NCBI RefSeq assembly: GCF_005502885.1
Contig: NZ_SCMR01000016.1
Location: 39,809-103,808, forward strand
Length of the DNA stretch: 64,000 nt
Direction: 5' to 3'
From: Microbacterium sp. 2FI
Lineage (GTDB): Bacteria > Actinomycetota > Actinomycetes > Actinomycetales > Microbacteriaceae
Position 1 is the stretch's first letter, and each line of letters starts with the position of its first letter. Positions 1 to 11,097 of this stretch are shown here, piece after piece. A program made the translations under genes and the position numbers. Below the pieces are notes generated by a model that was not told the DNA's origin, did no database searches, and saw only the letters and a program-made list of their open reading frames with translations.

Positions 1-149
1 CGGAGGGCGCCGACAGGCGGCTGCGCGAACGGGATGCCGAGGAACGCCGCCGATGCGTCGGGGGTTCCGGGCGTGCCGCGCCACACCCCCCGCACGCGTC
101 CGGGGGCGATCGTGACGACGGGGGCCTCGACGGCGACGGCGGTGTTCAT
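1..149 (-). CDS. Carboxylesterase type B family protein, N-terminal part only
   Basis: Only about the first 49 codons are present; the gene runs off the left edge. Translation from the ATG at 149 gives a short acidic lead, then GRVRGVWRGTPG and FLGIPFAQPPVGALR. The latter is the conserved N-terminal signature of type B carboxylesterases and para-nitrobenzyl esterases (alpha/beta hydrolases cleaving carboxylic esters). No signal peptide is visible, so a cytoplasmic enzyme is likely. The ATG overlaps the stop codon of the upstream TetR gene (ATGA), which implies translational coupling and joint control. The catalytic Ser, Glu and His lie outside the window, so substrate cannot be judged. Confidence 0.8.
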   Translation of the reverse strand, partial: MNTAVAVEAPVVTIAPGRVRGVWRGTPGTPDASAAFLGIPFAQPPVGAL

Positions 150-775
150 TCGGGTGTCCTGTCGGAGCGGGGCTGCGTGAGCAGGTCGAAGAGATCGGCG
201 ACGATGCCGGCCATGTCGACGTCTGGCTCGAGCATCCATTGCAGCTGCAGGCCGTCGGCGACGGCCTGGAAGATCCGGGCGAGGGTCTCGGGATCGGCGC
301 GGTCGCTGATCTCGCCCGATGCGCTGTGGGCGGCGAGGGCAGAGGCGAACATTCCGCGCAGGTTCGCGCCGCGCTCGAGGAAGAACTCATGGGCCGGATG
401 CTGGGGATCGGCGGCGTCGACCGCCATCTGCGAGTACAGCTGCACGAGCCCGGGCACATCGCTGTTGTGGCGGATGACGCCGACGTAGCCTTCCCGCAGC
501 TCAGCCACCGACGGCGTCTCGATGATCGTCGGCGCGAAGTGCGCGAGATCGACCTCGTCGCGCTTGCGCATGATCGCGGTGAAGAGCTCTTCCTTGCTGT
601 CGAAGTAGTGGAGGAGTCCTGCTTGGCTCAGGCCCACCGCGTCGGCGAGCTCCTTCACGGAGGCTCCCCGGTACCCCTCGCGTGCGATCACCTCCAGCGC
701 GCGCTCGAGGATCTCTTCGCGTTTCGCAACGCCCTTCGCGTAGGAACCTCTGCGTCCCGTGCGGCTCTCTGCCAT
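146..775 (-). CDS. TetR/AcrR family transcriptional regulator
   Basis: A 209-residue protein with an N-terminal TetR helix-turn-helix: EEILERALEVIAREGYRGAS, then VKELADAVGLSQAGLLHYFDSKEELF (about residues 20-65), the classic A-x-x-x-G-x-S-x-x-x-L-Y/H-Y-F-x-S-K-E pattern. The C-terminal ligand domain is variable, so the effector is unknown. I chose the ATG at 775: a -10 box (TTTACT, 787-782) lies 6 nt upstream and a -35 (TTGGAA, 810-805) 17 nt before that, giving a leaderless transcript; in-frame starts further upstream would lie in the promoter. It overlaps the carboxylesterase start and is divergent from the MFS gene. An inverted repeat between the two is its probable operator. Confidence 0.9.
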   Translation of the reverse strand: MAESRTGRRGSYAKGVAKREEILERALEVIAREGYRGASVKELADAVGLSQAGLLHYFDSKEELFTAIMRKRDEVDLAHFAPTIIETPSVAELREGYVGVIRHNSDVPGLVQLYSQMAVDAADPQHPAHEFFLERGANLRGMFASALAAHSASGEISDRADPETLARIFQAVADGLQLQWMLEPDVDMAGIVADLFDLLTQPRSDRTPE

Positions 776-781
776 AGGGAC

Positions 782-810
782 AGTAAACCGAACAACGCTT
801 GCAATTCCAA
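782..810 (-). promoter_or_regulatory. Promoter of the TetR gene
   Basis: Read on the minus strand: -35 TTGGAA (810-805), 17-nt spacer, -10 TTTACT (787-782), then 6 nt to the ATG at 775. It overlaps the left arm of the operator at 808-832, consistent with autorepression. Confidence 0.55.
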
Positions 811-832
811 AACCGAGTGTCGTATGGTTTTG
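799..832 (+). promoter_or_regulatory. Promoter of the MFS-PAP2-GH3 operon with TetR operator
   Basis: -35 TTGCAA (799-804), 18-nt spacer, -10 TATGGT (823-828). A 7-bp perfect inverted repeat, CAAAACC (808-814) and GGTTTTG (826-832) with 11 nt between, fills the gap between -35 and -10. This is the expected place for TetR repression of both divergent promoters. Binding is inferred. Confidence 0.55.
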
Positions 833-885
833 CTCAGGCGCTCGCCGCAGAGCGTCATCCCCACCCGATGAAGGATCCGGAGCAC

Positions 886-2184
886 ATGACAACGCCGTCA
901 GAACCACTCGCTCCTGCCGCAGAGCAGGCAGACCTCGAATTCATCCACGAGGCCGCAGGAAACGACGATCCCCCCGCCCCGATCAAGGGCGTCCGGCGCC
1001 TGCTGTGGTCGATCATCCCCGCCAACATCGGCATCTTCCTCATCTGGGGCGCGGTGCCGGGCATCCTCCTCCCCGCCCAGATCACCGAGCTCGACCCCGC
1101 CAACAAGGTCGTGAACCTGCTGATCGTGATGACGATCGGGTCGTTCGCCTCGATCCTCGCCCAGCCGATCGCCGGTCAGATCTCCGACCGCACCCGCTCG
1201 CGCTTCGGCCGCCGCGCCCCCTGGATCGTCCTCGGCGCGCTCGCCGGCGGCCTGGCGCTCACCGGTCTCGCTTTCGCGGACTCGCTCGTCGGCATCACGA
1301 TCGCCTGGACCCTCGTCCAGATCTCGTACAACTTCGCGCAGGGTCCGCTCAGCGCCGTCATGCCCGACCGGGTGCCGGTGTCGCGCCGCGGGCTCTTCGC
1401 CGCGGTCTCGGGCATCGGTCTCATGGTCGGAGCCCTCGGCGGCTCGATCGTCGGGTCGATGTTCTTCCACTCCATCGCCGTCGGCTACGTGATCTTCGCC
1501 GTATTCTCGCTCGTCATCCTGTCGCTGTTCGTGGTCCTCAACCCCGACTACTCCAGCACCGAACTCGAGCCCGAGCCCTTCCGGCTGGCCGACTTCCTGC
1601 GCACGTTCTGGGTCAACCCGGTCAAGCACCCCGACTTCTTCTGGGCCTTCACCGGGCGCCTCCTGCTCTACACCGGGTACTTCGCGGTCACCGGCTATCA
1701 ACTCTTCATCCTCACCGACTATCTCGGCGTCGAAGAGCCCGAGAAGGTGATCCCGGTGCTCGGACTCCTGAGCCTCGTCGGCATCCTGATCTCGACGATC
1801 ATCTCCGGCCCCCTCTCCGACAAGGTCGGACGCCGCAAGCCGTTCGTCTTCGGCTCGTCGGTGTTCGTGGGGCTCGCGATGATCATCCCGATGGTCTCGC
1901 CCACTATCGAGGCGTGGATGCTGATGACCTTCATCTCCGGCTTCGGATTCGGCATGTTCCAGGCCGTCGACACCGCGCTCATGAGCCAGGTCCTGCCGTC
2001 GGCGAAGTCGTTCGCGAAGGACCTCGGCGTCGTCAACATCGCGGCGACCCTGCCGCAGACGCTGGCGCCGGCGGTCGCGGGAGCGATCGTCCTCACCTTC
2101 GGCTACGTCGGTCTCTTCCCGGTCGGCATCGTGCTCAGCATCCTCGGCGCGTTCGCCGTGTGGCCGATCAAGGCGAGCCGATGA
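886..2184 (+). CDS. MFS transporter, probable sugar permease
   Basis: A 432-residue membrane protein with about 12 hydrophobic segments after a 40-residue acidic cytoplasmic N-terminus. The loop 2-3 signature GQISDRTRSRFGRRAPWI (near residue 95) is the MFS D-R-x-x-x-R-x-G-R-R motif in the form found in sucrose/glycoside-type carriers; a second copy, GPLSDKVGRRKPF, starts the C-terminal half. The start at 886 has AAGGA 10 nt upstream. It overlaps the PAP2 gene by ATGA and shares the transcript with the GH3 glycosidase, so a glycoside or oligosaccharide is the likely cargo. Substrate and ion coupling cannot be read from sequence. Confidence 0.88.
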   Translation: MTTPSEPLAPAAEQADLEFIHEAAGNDDPPAPIKGVRRLLWSIIPANIGIFLIWGAVPGILLPAQITELDPANKVVNLLIVMTIGSFASILAQPIAGQISDRTRSRFGRRAPWIVLGALAGGLALTGLAFADSLVGITIAWTLVQISYNFAQGPLSAVMPDRVPVSRRGLFAAVSGIGLMVGALGGSIVGSMFFHSIAVGYVIFAVFSLVILSLFVVLNPDYSSTELEPEPFRLADFLRTFWVNPVKHPDFFWAFTGRLLLYTGYFAVTGYQLFILTDYLGVEEPEKVIPVLGLLSLVGILISTIISGPLSDKVGRRKPFVFGSSVFVGLAMIIPMVSPTIEAWMLMTFISGFGFGMFQAVDTALMSQVLPSAKSFAKDLGVVNIAATLPQTLAPAVAGAIVLTFGYVGLFPVGIVLSILGAFAVWPIKASR

Positions 2185-2942
2185 TGGCGTCGGAGGTCAC
2201 GACGAGCATCGGGACGGATGCCGGCACCGCAGCGCCGGAGGCCCGCCGCCCGCGGGTGCTCCTCGTGTGGGCTCTGGTGCTGCTCGCCGCCTTCGCGCTC
2301 ATGGGCGTGCTGGTCGCGCTCCACGTCGACGGACCGTTCACGCAGCCGGTCGACGACTGGTGGCGCCGGGTCGTCGGAGCCGCCCCCGACGGCGGCAGCC
2401 ACACCTGGTTCCTGCCGATGTTCTTCCAGTACCTCGGCGAGGCGCCCGGCGCGCTGTTCATGGTGATCCTGCTGCCCCTCGGCCTTGTCGCTGTGGGGCG
2501 CTGGCGCTCGGCCGTGTTCGTCTTCGCGGCGTGCATGGTGTCGCTGGGGCTCTACTCGCAGGGCATGAAGAACCTGGTCGACCGGCCCCGCCCGGCCGTC
2601 GACGAGGCCCTCGAGCTGTTCGGTCCGCTGTTCCGGGTCGACCACGGCTCGTTCCCCTCGGGGCATGCCGTGGCCGCGGGCGCCGTCGTCTTCATCATCG
2701 CCGCGCTCATTCCGGCCCGTCGTGCCGCGCTGCGGACGACGTGGTGGATCATCGGCGCGTTCATCATGGTCGGCATGATGTGGCAGCGCACGCTCATCAA
2801 CGCCCACTGGCTTTCGGACGCCTTCTTCGGCGTCGCCGCGGGAGCAGCCGGTGTGCTGCTGATGTGGTGGGCCTTCTGGCCCTGGCTGCAGCGCGACCAC
2901 GACCGCCCCGTGTGGTTCCTCCACCGCCGCGCCCGCCCCTGA
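2181..2942 (+). CDS. PAP2-superfamily membrane phosphatase
   Basis: A 253-residue protein with five to six membrane segments and all three phosphatase motifs: KNLVDRPRP (K-x6-R-P), SFPSGHA (P-S-G-H), and RTLINAHWLSD (R-x5-H-x3-D). These residues form the phosphohistidine site of type 2 phosphatidic acid / undecaprenyl pyrophosphate phosphatases, which act on lipid phosphates at the outer membrane face. The ATG at 2181 overlaps the MFS stop codon; a second ATG follows at once at 2184. Its place between a sugar carrier and a beta-glycosidase is odd, and no lipid-metabolism neighbours are present, so its role in this operon is unclear. Confidence 0.9.
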   Translation: MMASEVTTSIGTDAGTAAPEARRPRVLLVWALVLLAAFALMGVLVALHVDGPFTQPVDDWWRRVVGAAPDGGSHTWFLPMFFQYLGEAPGALFMVILLPLGLVAVGRWRSAVFVFAACMVSLGLYSQGMKNLVDRPRPAVDEALELFGPLFRVDHGSFPSGHAVAAGAVVFIIAALIPARRAALRTTWWIIGAFIMVGMMWQRTLINAHWLSDAFFGVAAGAAGVLLMWWAFWPWLQRDHDRPVWFLHRRARP

Positions 2943-2981
2943 CCCTCGACCTCGACCCCTGATTCCACGAAAGGATCACCC

Positions 2982-5258
2982 ATGACCGACACCCTCATCG
3001 ACGTACGCACCGCCGTGACCGTCGCCGACCTGACCCTCGAAGAGAAGGCCTCGCTCACCAGCGGCGGCAGCTTCTGGAAGACCAAGGCCATCGAGCGCGC
3101 CGGCATCCCCGCCGTGATGGTGACCGACGGCCCGCACGGCCTCCGCAAGCAGCGCGAGGGCGGCGATCACCTCGGCCTCGGCGACAGCGTGCCGGCGACG
3201 TGCTTCCCGCCCGCGGCCGGCATCGGCTCGTCGTGGGATGCCGACCTCATCGAGCGTGTCGGCGAGGCGCTCGGCACCGAGACCGCGATCGAGGACGTCG
3301 CGGTGCTCCTCGGCCCCGGCATCAACATCAAGCGGTCGCCGCTGTGCGGCCGCAACTTCGAGTACCTCTCGGAAGACCCGATCGTCTCGGGCGTTCTCGG
3401 TGCGGCGATCGTGCGCGGCATCCAGTCGAAGGGCGTGGGCACCTCGCTCAAGCACTTCGCGGCGAACAACCAGGAGCACGACCGCATGCGAGCCTCGAGC
3501 GAGGTCGACGAGCGGCCGCTGCGCGAGATCTACCTGCGCGGCTTCCAGCGCGTGGTCGAAGACGCCCAGCCCTGGACCGTGATGTGCTCGTACAACCGCA
3601 TCAACGGCGTGTACGCCTCGGAAGACCCGTGGCTGCTCACGCAGGTGCTGCGCGACGAGTGGGGCTTCGAGGGTCTCGTCGTCTCGGACTGGGGCGCGGT
3701 CAACGAGCGCGTGACGGGCCTTGCCGCCGGCATGGACCTCGAGATGCCGACGTCGAACGGCACCACCGATGCGCAGATCGTCGCCGCGGTGCAGGACGGC
3801 TCGCTCGATGAGAGTGTCGTCGATGTAGCCGCCGGGCGCGTGCTCGACCTCGTGCGGAAGGCCGAGGCCGGTGCTGGTTCGATCACGGGCCCGCTCGACG
3901 TGGACGCCCACCACGCGCTCGCGCGTGAGGCCGCCGGCCGCTCGATCGTGCTGCTGCGCAACGAGGGCGGCATCCTTCCCCTTGCGGCGTCGTCGTCGGT
4001 CGCCGTCATCGGCGCGTTCGCGCAGAGCCCGCGCTTCCAGGGTGCCGGCTCGTCGATGATCAACCCGACCCGTCTCGACAACGCTCTCGATGAGATCGTC
4101 GCCGTCGCCGGTTCCGACAAGGTCGGGTACGCCCAGGGCTTCACGATCAGCGCGAAGGACACGGCGGATGCCGCCGACCTCCGCGCCGCGGCCGTCGAGC
4201 TCGCGGCAGCGCAGGATGTCGCCGTCGTCTTCCTCGGGCTGCCCGCCGCAGCCGAGTCGGAGGGCTACGACCGCGAGCACATCGACCTGCCCGCCGTGCA
4301 GCTCGAGCTCCTCGACGCAGTTCTCGCCGTCAACCCGAACACCGTCGTCGTCCTCTCCAACGGCAGCGTCGTGGCGCTGCCCTTCGCCGACCGCGTGCCG
4401 GCGATCCTCGAGGGCTGGCTGCTCGGCCAGGCCGGCGGCGCCGCGACCGCCGACGTGCTCTACGGAGCCGTCAACCCCTCGGCCAAGCTCACCGAGACCA
4501 TCCCGCTGCGCCTGCAGGACACCGCCGCGTTCCTCGACTTCGGCGGCTCCGAGGGTCGCGTCCGCTACGGCGAGGGCCTGTTCGTCGGCTACCGCTGGTT
4601 CGACGCGCGTGAGCTCGAGGTCGCGTACCCGTTCGGGCACGGGCTCAGCTACACGAGCTTCGCGTACGGCGAGGCGGCGGCATCCGTCACCCCCGCAGGC
4701 GACATCGAGGTGCGCGTCACCGTGACCAACACCGGCGACCGTGACGGCCGCGAGGTCGTGCAGGTCTACACGTCGCTGCCGGGTTCTGCCGTGCAGCGCG
4801 CGGTGCGCGAGCTGAAGACCTTCGCGAGCGTCGCGCTCGCCGCGGGCGAGAGCCGCGAGGTCGTGCTGACGGTGCGCCGCGAAGACCTGGCGTACTGGAA
4901 CGTGCGCGCCCAGGAATGGGTGGTCGAGGGCGGCGACTACACGATCGCGGTCGCAGCCTCGAGCCGCGACCTGCGCTCGACGGTGATCGTGGCGGTCGAA
5001 GGCGACGCGGTCGCGACGCCGCTCAGCCGCGAGTCGTCGCTCGCCGAGGTGTTCGCGCACCCGGTCGCCGGCCCCATCGTGCAGGGCGCGATGGCGCAGA
5101 TGATGAGCACGATGGACGGTGCCGCGTCGATCATGCCCGAGGGCGTCGACATGATGGCGATGATGGGTTCGTTCCCGATCGGCCGCATCGGCATGATCGC
5201 AGGGCCCGACTTCTCGGCCGAGCAGATCGATCAGCTCATCGCGATGGCGAACGCCTGA
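2982..5258 (+). CDS. Glycoside hydrolase family 3 (beta-glucosidase-like)
   Basis: A 758-residue GH3 enzyme with the usual layout: (alpha/beta)8 domain with TDGPHGLR and LKHFAANNQE, the nucleophile motif GLVVSDWGAV (Asp236), an alpha/beta sandwich domain (about 310-560), and a C-terminal fibronectin III-like domain (VTVTNTGDRDGREVVQVY). Family members remove terminal beta-glucosyl, beta-xylosyl or similar residues. No signal peptide is present, so it probably acts on imported oligosaccharides. AAGGA sits 7 nt before the ATG at 2982, 39 nt after the PAP2 stop. The last 80 residues are rich in Met and Ala and look like an extra tail beyond the Fn3 domain. Confidence 0.93.
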   Translation: MTDTLIDVRTAVTVADLTLEEKASLTSGGSFWKTKAIERAGIPAVMVTDGPHGLRKQREGGDHLGLGDSVPATCFPPAAGIGSSWDADLIERVGEALGTETAIEDVAVLLGPGINIKRSPLCGRNFEYLSEDPIVSGVLGAAIVRGIQSKGVGTSLKHFAANNQEHDRMRASSEVDERPLREIYLRGFQRVVEDAQPWTVMCSYNRINGVYASEDPWLLTQVLRDEWGFEGLVVSDWGAVNERVTGLAAGMDLEMPTSNGTTDAQIVAAVQDGSLDESVVDVAAGRVLDLVRKAEAGAGSITGPLDVDAHHALAREAAGRSIVLLRNEGGILPLAASSSVAVIGAFAQSPRFQGAGSSMINPTRLDNALDEIVAVAGSDKVGYAQGFTISAKDTADAADLRAAAVELAAAQDVAVVFLGLPAAAESEGYDREHIDLPAVQLELLDAVLAVNPNTVVVLSNGSVVALPFADRVPAILEGWLLGQAGGAATADVLYGAVNPSAKLTETIPLRLQDTAAFLDFGGSEGRVRYGEGLFVGYRWFDARELEVAYPFGHGLSYTSFAYGEAAASVTPAGDIEVRVTVTNTGDRDGREVVQVYTSLPGSAVQRAVRELKTFASVALAAGESREVVLTVRREDLAYWNVRAQEWVVEGGDYTIAVAASSRDLRSTVIVAVEGDAVATPLSRESSLAEVFAHPVAGPIVQGAMAQMMSTMDGAASIMPEGVDMMAMMGSFPIGRIGMIAGPDFSAEQIDQLIAMANA

Positions 5259-5266
5259 TCGCCTGA

Positions 5267-5331
5267 TCGGCTACGGACGAGACACGCCGCGGGGGGAACC
5301 TCCCGCCGCGGCGTGTTCCGTCCGTAAACGG
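5267..5331 (-). repeat. 65-nt palindromic element, copy A
   Basis: Imperfect inverted repeat: TACGGACGAGACACGCCGCG at 5272-5291 pairs with 5307-5326. It lies between the convergent stops of the GH3 gene (5258) and the hydrolase gene (5372). Read on the minus strand the arm with GGACGGAACACGCC comes first, as in the other copies relative to the gene they follow, so copy A belongs to the hydrolase. No T-run follows. Related copies: 6298-6362, 60820-60884, 62893-62957. Confidence 0.85.
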
Positions 5332-5371
5332 CCCCAGGGCCGGGGTGGGCGGGCTGGGTGGAGGGGCTGGG

Positions 5372-6362
<991 letters not shown>

Positions 6363-6379
6363 TCGGAGGAGAGAAGGGG

Positions 6380-7575
<1,196 letters not shown>

Positions 7576-7579
<4 letters not shown>

Positions 7580-8766
7580 AGGGTGACCTCCGGGATGGAT
7601 TCGACGGCGGCGCGCAGGCGCGCGGCGGCGTCTTCGGGGGGGACGTCGCCGATCCACGCGCCCATCGCGGCCTCGGACCCGGCGAGGAACTTGAGCTTGT
7701 CGGCGGCGCGGCGCGGGGAGGTGAGCTGCAGGTGCAGTCGTACGGTGTCGCGACCGCGGTTCACCGGCGCCTGATGCCAGGCCGCGATGTAGGGCGTGGG
7801 GCTGTCGTACAGCGCGTCGACGCCGCGGAGGAGCCGGAGGTAGAGCGGTGCGAGCTCGTCGCGCTCGGCATCCGTCGTCTCGGCGAAGTCGGCGACGTGG
7901 CGGTGGGGAAGGAGGTGCACTTCGAGCGGCCACCGTGCGGCGAACGGCACGAAGGCAGTCCAGTGCTCGCCCGTGAGGATGACGCGCTCGGACGCGCGCT
8001 CGGCGTCGAGGATGCGCGCGAAGAGGTCGTCGCCCTCGCGGTCGATCGAGGCGAGAAGGCTGCGCGTGCGCGGTGTGATGTAGGGGTAGGCGTAGATCTG
8101 GCCGTGGGGGTGGGCGAGTGTCACGCCGATCGCCTCGCCGCGGTTCTCGAACGGGAAGACCTGCTCGACGCCCGGGAGCGCCGAAAGTGCTGCGGTGCGG
8201 TCGGCCCACGCCTCGATCACGGTGCGGGCGCGCGTGGGCGTCTGCGTGCCGAACGAGCCTTCGTGCTCGGGGCTGAAGCAGACGACCTCGCAGCGGCCGA
8301 CGCTCGTGCGGGTGCGGCCGAGGCCGGGGGCGTCGAGGTCGCTGAGGCTCTGCGGGGCGTCGTCGCCCGCGGGAGCGTCGCCGTGCGCCACGGCGAGCGC
8401 GGGACCGAACGACGGGGACTTGTTCTCGAAGACGGCGACGTCGTAGCGCGACGGGATCTCGGACGGGTTCGTCGGGGTCTGCGGGGCGAGCGGGTCGAGT
8501 TCGGCCGGCGGCAGGAACGCGCGGTTCTGGCGCGCGGCGGCGACCGACACCCAGTCGCCGGTGAGTACGTCGCGGCGCATCGTCGCGGTCGGCGGCCGCG
8601 TGCTCGCCTCACGGGCGTCGATGCCACGGTCGGCACCGAGGGAGGTGCCCGGATCGTCGAAGTAGATCAGCTCGCGGCCGTCGGCGAGGCGGGTCGAGCG
8701 CTTGACGACGCCCGCGCCGAGGGTGACAGCGGGCGCCATTGCCGTTCGGAATTCAGGTTGGCTCAC
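7576..8766 (-). CDS. galT: Galactose-1-phosphate uridylyltransferase
   Basis: A 396-residue HIT-superfamily transferase exchanging UMP between UDP-glucose and galactose-1-phosphate. Diagnostic parts are GRCEVVCFSPEHEGSFG and the active-site HPHGQIYAYPYI, whose central His is the nucleophile. I prefer the GTG at 8766: TACCGT lies 6 nt upstream and TTGACG 17 nt before it, a leaderless promoter. An ATG at 8790 would lie within the promoter spacer, and the ATG at 8739 lacks any ribosome site. First gene of galTK, divergent from a LacI regulator whose operator overlaps the -35. Confidence 0.95.
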
Positions 8767-8772
8767 GGCAAC

Positions 8773-8803
8773 ACGGTAGCAATCAGTCATGTTATCGTCA
8801 ACA
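8773..8803 (-). promoter_or_regulatory. galTK promoter and LacI-type operator
   Basis: Minus strand: -35 TTGACG (8801-8796), 17 nt, -10 TACCGT (8778-8773), then the GTG start. An imperfect palindrome centred on CG, TGTTATCGTCAACA (8790-8803), covers the -35. It has the central CG typical of LacI-family operators but differs from the AAACGCTTT type used further right. The divergent regulator at 8862 is the obvious candidate to bind it. Confidence 0.6.
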
Positions 8804-8861
8804 CGGCCGAGGTTTCCTGAATCATGAACATCTGGCGAGCGGGCGATCGAGAGGGGTGCGC

Positions 8862-9917
8862 GTGGACGATTCTGCGGGAGTGAGCAGGCCGCGGCGCCGC
8901 GTGTCGATGGCGGATGTCGCAGCCCTCGCCGGCGTCTCGGGCCAGACGGTCTCGCGCGTCCTCAACGAGAGCCCGCGGGTGGACCCCGTCACCCGCGCGC
9001 GGGTCGAAGCCGCCATGACCGAGCTCGGCTACCGGCCGCATCGCGCGGCGCGGGCGCTGCGCACCGGACGCACCCAGACCATCGGACTGCTCGTCTCGAC
9101 GCTGGCGACCGTCGGCAACTCGCGCATGCTGCAGGCGGTGGCGGGGGCCGCGGCATCCCGCGGCTACGCGCTCACGGTCGTGACGCTCGGCGACGAGGGA
9201 GGCGGTGCCGGTGTCGGCGCGGCGTTCGAGCGGCTCTCTGAGCAGGGTGTCGACGGCGTCGTCGTGCTCAACGAAGCGACTGCCGCCGTGCGCGATGCGC
9301 CGGTGCCCGGCGGGCTCCGGCTCATCGTCGTGGACTCGCCGCCCGAGATGAGCGCACGGGGCGGCTTCGGCGTCGTGCAGTCCGATCACGCGGCGGGCGC
9401 CCGCGAAGCCACCGAGCATCTGCTCGCCCTCGGGCACGCGGTCGTGCACCACCTCGCCGGCCCCGCGGAGTCGTTCGCTTCGGCGGAGCGCGAGCGCGGC
9501 TGGCGCGAGGCGCTTGCAACCGCCGGCATCGCGGCGCCCGAGCCCGTGCGGGGCGACTGGACGGCGGCATCCGCCCGCGTCGTGGTCGCGCCGTTCGTCG
9601 CCGACCCCGATGTGACCGCCGTGTTCGCCGCCAACGACCAGAGCGCGCTGGGTGCGATCCGCGCGTTCGCCGACGCAGGGCGCGCTGTGCCCGACGATGT
9701 CAGCATGGTCGGGTTCGACGACATCGCGGATGCCGCCGACTACCGCCCGCCGCTGACCACCGTGCGGCAGGATTTCGATCGTCTCGGCGAGCTCGCCGTC
9801 GCGGCGCTGGTGGCGGCGATCGAGGGCGGCCCTGCCGAGTTCCAGGTCGTGCCGACCGCGCTCGTGCTGCGCGAGAGCACGGCGCGATCACGGCGCGATC
9901 ACGCCGCGATAGCATGA
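8862..9917 (+). CDS. LacI family regulator, probable repressor of galTK
   Basis: A 351-residue LacI/GalR protein. The HTH is SMADVAALAGVSGQTVSRVL (about residues 15-35) followed by the hinge region YRPHRAARALRTGRTQTIGL. The periplasmic-binding-protein-like domain includes DDVSMVGFDDIADAADYRPP and LTTVRQDFDRLGELA. I chose the GTG at 8862, which has GAGAGGGG upstream; longer in-frame starts would read into the galT promoter. Divergent orientation to galTK and the operator at 8790-8803 suggest a galactose-responsive repressor. The effector is inferred. Confidence 0.9.
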   Translation: MDDSAGVSRPRRRVSMADVAALAGVSGQTVSRVLNESPRVDPVTRARVEAAMTELGYRPHRAARALRTGRTQTIGLLVSTLATVGNSRMLQAVAGAAASRGYALTVVTLGDEGGGAGVGAAFERLSEQGVDGVVVLNEATAAVRDAPVPGGLRLIVVDSPPEMSARGGFGVVQSDHAAGAREATEHLLALGHAVVHHLAGPAESFASAERERGWREALATAGIAAPEPVRGDWTAASARVVVAPFVADPDVTAVFAANDQSALGAIRAFADAGRAVPDDVSMVGFDDIADAADYRPPLTTVRQDFDRLGELAVAALVAAIEGGPAEFQVVPTALVLRESTARSRRDHAAIA

Positions 9918-9972
9918 ACGGATAGCGCCTTCCCATTTCCCTGCTCGACGCTGACGCGAGGAGAATGTCCCC

Positions 9973-11097
9973 ATGGTGCACACCGTCGTGATCGCCCCCG
10001 ATTCCTTCAAGGGCACGATCGGCGCGGCCGCCGCGGCCTCGGCCCTCGCCGAGGGATGGCGGCGCGTGCGACGGGGCGACGCCGTGACGCTGCGGCCGAT
10101 GGCCGACGGCGGCGAGGGCACGCTCGATGCGTTCGCGACCGCGGTGCCCGGCGCGCGGCGCATGCCGGTCACCGTCACGGGGCCGGAGGGCACGCCGGTC
10201 GAGGCGTCCTGGCTGCTGCTGCCCCCGACGGCCGCCGCCCCCGACGGCATCGGCGTCGTCGAGCTCGCCAGCACGAGCGGCATCGAGCTGCTCGGCACCC
10301 CACCGCGACTGCGTGCACTCGACGCGCATACTCGAGGATTCGGCGAGGCGATCGCGGCGACCCTCGCTCACGGCGTCTCGCAGCTCGTGCTCGGCATCGG
10401 CTCGAGTGCGTCCACCGACGGCGGGGTCGGCATGCTGACGGCGCTCGGCGGACGATTCGCGGATGCCGATGGCCGGCCGATCGCGGACGGCGGGCGGGGC
10501 CTGGCAGATGTCGCCGCGGCGGATCTGTCGGCAATGCCCGCGCTGCCGCGCGGCGGCGTGACCGTGCTCAGCGATGTGACCAACCCGCTGCTCGGTGCGC
10601 GCGGCGCCGCCGCGGTGTTCGGCCCGCAGAAGGGTGCGAGTCCGGACGACGTCGCGATGCTGGATGCCGGCCTCGCTCGGCTCACGGGGCTGGTGCCTGC
10701 TGATCCGACGACGCCGGGTACGGGGGCGGCAGGCGGTGTCGGGTTCGCCCTGCTCGCGTGGGGCGCAGACCTCGTCCCCGGATCAGGCGCGGTCGCCGAG
10801 CTCGTGGGCCTGGCGGAGGCGGTGGCGTCGGCATCCGTCGTCCTCACCGGCGAAGGGTCGTTCGACGGGCAGTCGGCGGCGGGCAAGGTGCCCGCACACG
10901 TGGGCGCGGTCGCTGCTGCTGCCGGGGTGCCGGTCGGACTCGTCGCGGGGCGCATCGCCGCCGACGCCGACGTTTCGGGGTTCGCCGCGACGGCGTCGCT
11001 CACCGCGCTCGCGGGGTCGGGCGAGGCCGCGATGACGGACTCCGCGCGGTGGCTCGTCGAGGCCGGGGCCGTGCTCGCTCAGCGACTGGGTCCCTGA
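9973..11097 (+). CDS. Glycerate kinase type 1 (GarK/GlxK family)
   Basis: A 374-residue kinase phosphorylating D-glycerate, usually at C2 in this family. Typical motifs: VVIAPDSFKGTIGA at the N-terminus, RPMADGGEGTLDAF, GIGSSASTDGGVGML, and VVLTGEGSFDGQSAAGKVP. Length fits (about 375-380). GAGGAGA lies 8 nt before the ATG at 9973. It sits alone after the LacI gene and is convergent with the hexuronate operon; glycerate is a product of some galactarate/glucarate routes, so a catabolic link is plausible but not shown. Its stop codon lies inside a REP-like hairpin. Confidence 0.93.
   Translation: MVHTVVIAPDSFKGTIGAAAAASALAEGWRRVRRGDAVTLRPMADGGEGTLDAFATAVPGARRMPVTVTGPEGTPVEASWLLLPPTAAAPDGIGVVELASTSGIELLGTPPRLRALDAHTRGFGEAIAATLAHGVSQLVLGIGSSASTDGGVGMLTALGGRFADADGRPIADGGRGLADVAAADLSAMPALPRGGVTVLSDVTNPLLGARGAAAVFGPQKGASPDDVAMLDAGLARLTGLVPADPTTPGTGAAGGVGFALLAWGADLVPGSGAVAELVGLAEAVASASVVLTGEGSFDGQSAAGKVPAHVGAVAAAAGVPVGLVAGRIAADADVSGFAATASLTALAGSGEAAMTDSARWLVEAGAVLAQRLGP

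Noticed and set aside
759..907. Longer N-termini for the TetR and MFS proteins
   Set aside because: Both would run through the divergent promoter and the operator repeat; promoter positions support the shorter starts.
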